Below are positions 60,746 through 64,000 of a stretch of DNA of 64,000 nt, piece by piece. This stretch comes from Acuticoccus sp965213555 (lineage in GTDB: Bacteria > Pseudomonadota > Alphaproteobacteria > Rhizobiales > Amorphaceae), in contig NZ_OZ243890.1 of the NCBI RefSeq assembly GCF_965213555.1, positions 186,001 to 250,000 on the forward strand, given 5' to 3'. Within the stretch, counting starts at the first letter, position 1, and each line of letters opens with the position of its first letter. A model generated the notes under the pieces. The model was not told the origin of the DNA, did no database searches, and saw only the letters and a program-made list of their open reading frames with translations. Both the position numbers and the translations under genes were made by a program.

Positions 60746-62134
60746 ATGGACCTTGCCTTCCTGCTGGCGCGCTCGGGCCCGGACGCCCCGACCACCGCCG
60801 CGCTGATCGGCGTCGGCGAGTTCGGCCGTACGCTCCTGATGCAGTCGCGCTCCATCGCCATGCTGCGACTTGGCGTGCTGTGCGACCTCGACGTCGAGCG
60901 CGTCCTGCGCCTGTGCACGTCGGCCGGCATCGACGCCGTGGCCGCCGACGGCAGGACGCGAGCTGAGGCGGCGATGCAGGCCGGCCGCGTCGTCGTGACC
61001 GCGGACGCGGAGCTCGCCGTCAGCCTGCCCGTCGACGTGGTCGTGGAGGCGACGGGGAGCGCGCAGGCCGGCGCGCAGAACACCTCGGCGGCGCTCGACC
61101 AGGGGCGGCACGTGTGCCTCGTCACCAAGGAGGCGGACTGCGTCGTCGGCCCGCTCCTGTCGCGCCGGGCAAAGGCGGCCGGGCTCGTGCTGAGCCAGGT
61201 GGACGGGGACCAGCCGAGCCTGCTGCTCGCGCTCCTGTCGCGGCTGCGGGTCCTCGGGTTCGAGGTCGCCTGCGCCGGCAAGGCCAGCGAGCACGACTTC
61301 GTCTTCGACGGCGCGAGCGTCCGCTCCCACGGTGCGGAGGTGACGGCGCCACGGGACATCATGGGCGGCGCCGACCGAGGCTCCGCCGAGCTCGTCGCTT
61401 GGCGAGCCGAGGTGCTGGGCGCCCTCCCCCAGCGAACCGCGCCGGACTACTGCGAGCTCGCCCTCGTCGCGAACGCAAGCGGCCTGGTGCCAGATCGGCC
61501 CCGCCTCCACGCCGCCGTGGCAAGGCTCGGCGAGCTCCCGTCGCTGTACCGACCGGTGGACGAGGGCGGCGTGCTCGCCGGCAACGGACGGCTCGACATC
61601 TTCAACGGTCTGCGACGGGACGACGAGGTCAGCCCAGCCGGCGGCGTGTTCGTGGTGGTCAAGGCGCCGGACCCCGAGACGGGGCAACTGTTCCGCGCCA
61701 AGGGCATCCCGACGAGCGCGGACGGAGGGCACGTCCTCGTGTTCAACCCGGTCCACCTCCTCGGCGCCGAGGCGCCGCTGTCGATCCTCCTCCCGCACCG
61801 CCTCGGCATCTCCACCGGCGCGCAGGGATCCTCCGCGACCGTCGACGTGACCATGCGCGCGAGCCGCCGATTGGGTGCGAGCGAGCGACTGACCGACCTC
61901 GGCCATCACCACCGCGTCGACGGGGTCGAGGCGATGCTGACGCCCTACGCTGCGCTCCGCCCGGACGCCCCGGTGCCCTACTTCCTGGCCATCGACCGCC
62001 CGCTCGTGCGCGATGTGGCCGAGGGCGCGACGATCACGGTCGCGGACGTCAACCTCGACGAGGGCTCGACGCTCCTGTCGTTGCGCCGCGAGCAGGACGC
62101 CCTGACCGACGCACAGGAGGAGGACCTGCGATGA
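60746..62134 (+). CDS. SAF-domain NAD(P)-binding oxidoreductase (homoserine dehydrogenase-like, COG4091)
   Basis: The 462-residue protein begins with a Rossmann domain (TAALIGVGEFGRTLL), followed by VVVEATGSAQAG and HVCLVTKEADCVVGPLL, as in homoserine-dehydrogenase-like COG4091 proteins. The C-terminal part has an SAF-like region (YFLAIDRPLVRDVAEGATI). COG4091 members are annotated as homoserine dehydrogenases but have roles in sugar-acid and related catabolism, and the true substrate is unknown here. It is three bases after the cyclase gene and overlaps the cupin gene by four. Confidence 0.82.
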   Translation: MDLAFLLARSGPDAPTTAALIGVGEFGRTLLMQSRSIAMLRLGVLCDLDVERVLRLCTSAGIDAVAADGRTRAEAAMQAGRVVVTADAELAVSLPVDVVVEATGSAQAGAQNTSAALDQGRHVCLVTKEADCVVGPLLSRRAKAAGLVLSQVDGDQPSLLLALLSRLRVLGFEVACAGKASEHDFVFDGASVRSHGAEVTAPRDIMGGADRGSAELVAWRAEVLGALPQRTAPDYCELALVANASGLVPDRPRLHAAVARLGELPSLYRPVDEGGVLAGNGRLDIFNGLRRDDEVSPAGGVFVVVKAPDPETGQLFRAKGIPTSADGGHVLVFNPVHLLGAEAPLSILLPHRLGISTGAQGSSATVDVTMRASRRLGASERLTDLGHHHRVDGVEAMLTPYAALRPDAPVPYFLAIDRPLVRDVAEGATITVADVNLDEGSTLLSLRREQDALTDAQEEDLR

Positions 62135-62691
62135 CGGAACGTCGCGCCAGCGTGCGCAACATCGCCGAGGAGCCGTGGCAGGAGTTCCCAGGGCACCACG
62201 GCGGGGCGCTGTCGAAGGCGCTGGTGCGGCCGGAGACCGTCGGCTCGCGTAAGCTCGACTACCGCATCTCGACGTACCGGCCGATGGCGCACGTGGAGCG
62301 TCACGCGCACAAGGTGCAGGAGCAGGTCTACCACGTCCTCGAGGGCGAGGGCCTGATGGAGATCGGCGACGAGGCCCGCGTGGTGCGGCGCCACGACGTC
62401 ATCTACCTGCCGCCAGGGGTGCCGCACGCCATCGCCAACACGGGGCTCGGCGACCTCACGTTCATCGTCGTCACAACGCCGGTCGACGACGAGGGGACTG
62501 ATCAGCCCAAGCGCTCGATGAGGCTCGTCGCGGCGGCGGGGTTCGCCGCCTTGTGCCCGCCGATGACGAACGCGAACACCTCCCGTGCACCCCTCGCGGC
62601 AGGCTCGGCGAGGCACGCGGGGCTCGGCGCCGTGCCGCGTGCCAGCGCAGCGAGGGACTCGGCGTGGCGATCGAGGGCGGCCTCGTCGTAG
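62131..62691 (+). CDS. Cupin-domain protein with C-terminal readthrough over the convergent gene
   Basis: The 186-residue protein has one cupin domain. The first metal motif is H58, H60 and E64 in RHAHKVQEQVY; the second includes H99 in PPGVPHAIANTG. The domain ends near residue 125 (VVTTPVDDEG). The remaining 60 or so Ala- and Arg-rich residues lie over the antisense DUF72 gene and look like an accident of a lost stop codon. Cupins in such operons are often isomerases or dioxygenases. It is the last gene of the TRAP operon, overlapping its predecessor as ATGA. Confidence 0.82.
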   Translation: MTERRASVRNIAEEPWQEFPGHHGGALSKALVRPETVGSRKLDYRISTYRPMAHVERHAHKVQEQVYHVLEGEGLMEIGDEARVVRRHDVIYLPPGVPHAIANTGLGDLTFIVVTTPVDDEGTDQPKRSMRLVAAAGFAALCPPMTNANTSRAPLAAGSARHAGLGAVPRASAARDSAWRSRAASS

Positions 62692-63296
62692 CCCTTTGCC
62701 TCGTCCTCGCGCGTTCCCAAGAGCCGCACGTAGGCGAAGTCGGCGCACAGGTCGGCGATCTCGGGATGACGCGAATCCCGTGCCCAGACGATGGCGACGC
62801 CGGCGCGCCGGGCCAGCGCGACGACCTCGGGCACGCGGAAGCTGTCGTGGCGCAGCTCCACCGCGTGACGCAGGCGACGACCGCCGGCGCTGTCCGGAAG
62901 CAGCGCGAGGAAGGCGGCGAAGTCGGCCTCGTCGTAGCGCTTGGTCTCAGGGAGCTGCCACAGGATCGGGCCGAGGGCATCGCCGAGCTCGGTCAAGCCA
63001 CCGAAGACGAACCGTTCGACGCTCTCGCCGGCGTCCGCCAGCACCTTGCGGTTCGTGGCGTAGCGCGGCGCCTTCACGGTGAAGACGAAGCCGTCCGGCA
63101 CCTCGCCGCGCCACTTGGCGAACGTCTCCGGCCTTTGCGAGCGGTAGAACGTGCCGTTGATCTCGAGCGCGCTCATCGTGCGCCCGGCATGGGCGAGCTC
63201 GTCCTTGTGGGCGAGCCCCTTCGGGTAGAACGTCCCCCGCCACGGCGCGTAGGTCCAGCCGCCGACGCCGATGCGGATGGCGCCAGCCTTCGCCAT
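62502..63296 (-). CDS. DUF72 (YecE-like) family protein
   Basis: The 264-residue protein is a TIM-barrel-like DUF72 member. IRIGVGGWTYAPWRGTFYP, ALEINGTFYRSQRPETFAKW, VPDGFVFTVKAPRYATNRK, and VELRHDSFR are the conserved blocks. The function is unknown; the family is widespread. It starts five bases after the end of glpK, so the two are probably cotranscribed. Its 3' end overlaps the cupin frame by about 190 bases on the opposite strand. Confidence 0.9.
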   Translation of the reverse strand: MAKAGAIRIGVGGWTYAPWRGTFYPKGLAHKDELAHAGRTMSALEINGTFYRSQRPETFAKWRGEVPDGFVFTVKAPRYATNRKVLADAGESVERFVFGGLTELGDALGPILWQLPETKRYDEADFAAFLALLPDSAGGRRLRHAVELRHDSFRVPEVVALARRAGVAIVWARDSRHPEIADLCADFAYVRLLGTREDEAKGYDEAALDRHAESLAALARGTAPSPACLAEPAARGAREVFAFVIGGHKAANPAAATSLIERLG

Positions 63297-63300
63297 CGCG

Positions 63301-64000
63301 TCAACGGGTCAGCGTGCGGGCGACGGCGTCGCTCCACGACGCGAGGCGCCGGCGGCGCTCGGCGTCCTCCATCTGCGGCTCGAAGCGGCGGTCGCGCTGC
63401 CAGGATGCGGCGAAGCCCTCCTTGTCGGGCCATACTCCGGCGGCCATCCCGGCGAGCCAGGCGGCTCCGAGCGCCGTCGTCTCCGTGATCGACGGACGGT
63501 CGACGGGCGCGGCGATGATGTCCGCCAGGCGCTGCATCGCCCAGTCGGACGCCGCCATGCCGCCGTCCACGCGCATCACCGTCGCCTCGCCCACAAAGTC
63601 GCGGCGCATGGCCTCGACGAGGTCGTGGGTCTGGAAGGCGACGCTCTCCAGCGCCGCGCGGGCGAGCTCGGCCGGCCCTGTGCCCCGCGTGATGCCGTAG
63701 AGCGCGCCGCGCGCGTCCGCGTCCCAGTGCGGCGCGCCGAGGCCGACGAAGGCGGGCACCAGGACGACGTCCTGGTTCGGGTCCGCGCGCGCGGCCAGCG
63801 CCCCGGACTGGGCGGCGTCCTCGATGACGCCGAGCCCATCGCGCAGCCACTGCACCGCGGCGCCGGCGACGAAGATCGCCCCTTCCAGCGCATAGGTCGT
63901 CTCGCCGCCAAGCCGGTAGGCGATCGTGGTGAGGAGGCGGTTGGAGGAGGCAACGCGCTCGCCGCCGGTGTTGATGAGCGCAAAGCAGCCGGTGCCGTAG
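63301..64000 (-). CDS. glpK: Glycerol kinase, C-terminal part (truncated by window edge)
   Basis: The visible 233 codons cover the second half of glycerol kinase, which phosphorylates glycerol with ATP. YGTGCFALINTGGERVAS, YALEGAIFVAGAAVQWLRDG and VLVPAFVGLGAPHWDADARG are the expected blocks. MRVDGGMAASDWAMQRLADI is the domain II motif, and ETTALGAAWLAGMAAGVW follows. The 5' half lies beyond base 64000. It precedes the DUF72 gene in the same direction. No glpF or glpD is visible. Confidence 0.95.
   Translation of the reverse strand, partial: YGTGCFALINTGGERVASSNRLLTTIAYRLGGETTYALEGAIFVAGAAVQWLRDGLGVIEDAAQSGALAARADPNQDVVLVPAFVGLGAPHWDADARGALYGITRGTGPAELARAALESVAFQTHDLVEAMRRDFVGEATVMRVDGGMAASDWAMQRLADIIAAPVDRPSITETTALGAAWLAGMAAGVWPDKEGFAASWQRDRRFEPQMEDAERRRRLASWSDAVARTLTR

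Noticed and set aside
1..64000. Search for a CRISPR array, toxin-antitoxin pair, restriction system, prophage or biosynthetic cluster
   Set aside because: No such system is supported. The only tandem repeat array (5610-5756) has no spacers, and no defence-type domains were found.

Overview
The window is a very G+C-rich stretch of an alphaproteobacterial chromosome, most likely from the Hyphomicrobiales (Rhizobiales). Four things point there. An FtcR-type flagellar regulator is present. The run comF, grxC, nitrilase, DUF1178 is present. So are clpS-clpA, an EipB-like envelope protein and a DUF1489 protein. Codon usage is strongly GC3-biased, with many GTG starts and 4-bp ATGA or GTGA overlaps. 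I see no rRNA, tRNA, CRISPR array, integrase or prophage. Mobile DNA is limited to three decayed insertion-sequence remnants: IS481-type at 1-586, and IS5-type at about 4760-5089 and 34205-34953.

Layout. 1-3.2 kb: IS481 remnant, cheZ and cheY divergent from each other, then the orphan regulator ftcR. 3.5-6.1 kb: a secreted metallo-beta-lactamase-fold protein, an IS5 remnant, and a small SH3-domain gene caught in a tandem duplication that also copied the 3' end of the neighbouring quinone oxidoreductase gene and carries seven 21-bp repeats. 7.2-12.3 kb: heterotetrameric sarcosine oxidase soxBDAG. 12.3-16.3 kb: a GT90-like glycosyltransferase, a sulfotransferase, a zinc alcohol dehydrogenase and an exported cyclase-family protein. 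16.4-20.4 kb: a TroA-type metal ABC transporter with a candidate operator-promoter. 20.5-25 kb: putA and a lipoprotein DD-carboxypeptidase. 25-31 kb: an RTX protein with an unusual C-terminal half, a dihydrolipoamide dehydrogenase-like enzyme, a photolyase-related protein whose domains appear permuted, a CAP lipoprotein and a methyltransferase.

31-33.7 kb: comF (split by a frameshift), grxC, nitrilase, DUF1178. 35-39.9 kb: VWA and DnaJ-domain proteins, a SPOR-type DD-carboxypeptidase, an APH-like kinase. 40-45.5 kb: clpS-clpA, azlC-azlD, a HIT protein and a sulfotransferase. 45.5-53.5 kb: GNAT/FemAB-like protein, glycerophosphodiesterase, RidA, EipB-like, DUF1489, LpxH-like phosphatase, GT4 glycosyltransferase, pgi. 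53.6-56 kb: an orphan CoxL/xanthine dehydrogenase-type molybdenum subunit. 56.3-62.7 kb: one tight operon of seven genes (beta-hydroxyacid dehydrogenase, TRAP transporter P, Q and M subunits, cyclase-family hydrolase, SAF-domain oxidoreductase, cupin), which reads as an uptake-and-catabolism unit for an unidentified organic acid. The window closes with a DUF72 gene and the 3' part of glpK.

Most of this is ordinary chromosomal content. The parts most worth a second look are the tandem duplication at 5.4-6.1 kb, a dispersed 3'-flanking repeat shared by cheY and the lpd-like gene, paired GGTTGTG inverted repeats before cheZ/cheY and before ftcR, two tiny ORFs that exactly bridge their neighbours by stop-start overlaps, the permuted photolyase-like protein, the broken comF, and the uncharacterised TRAP operon. 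I did not find a defence, secretion or biosynthetic system that I could call new with confidence.
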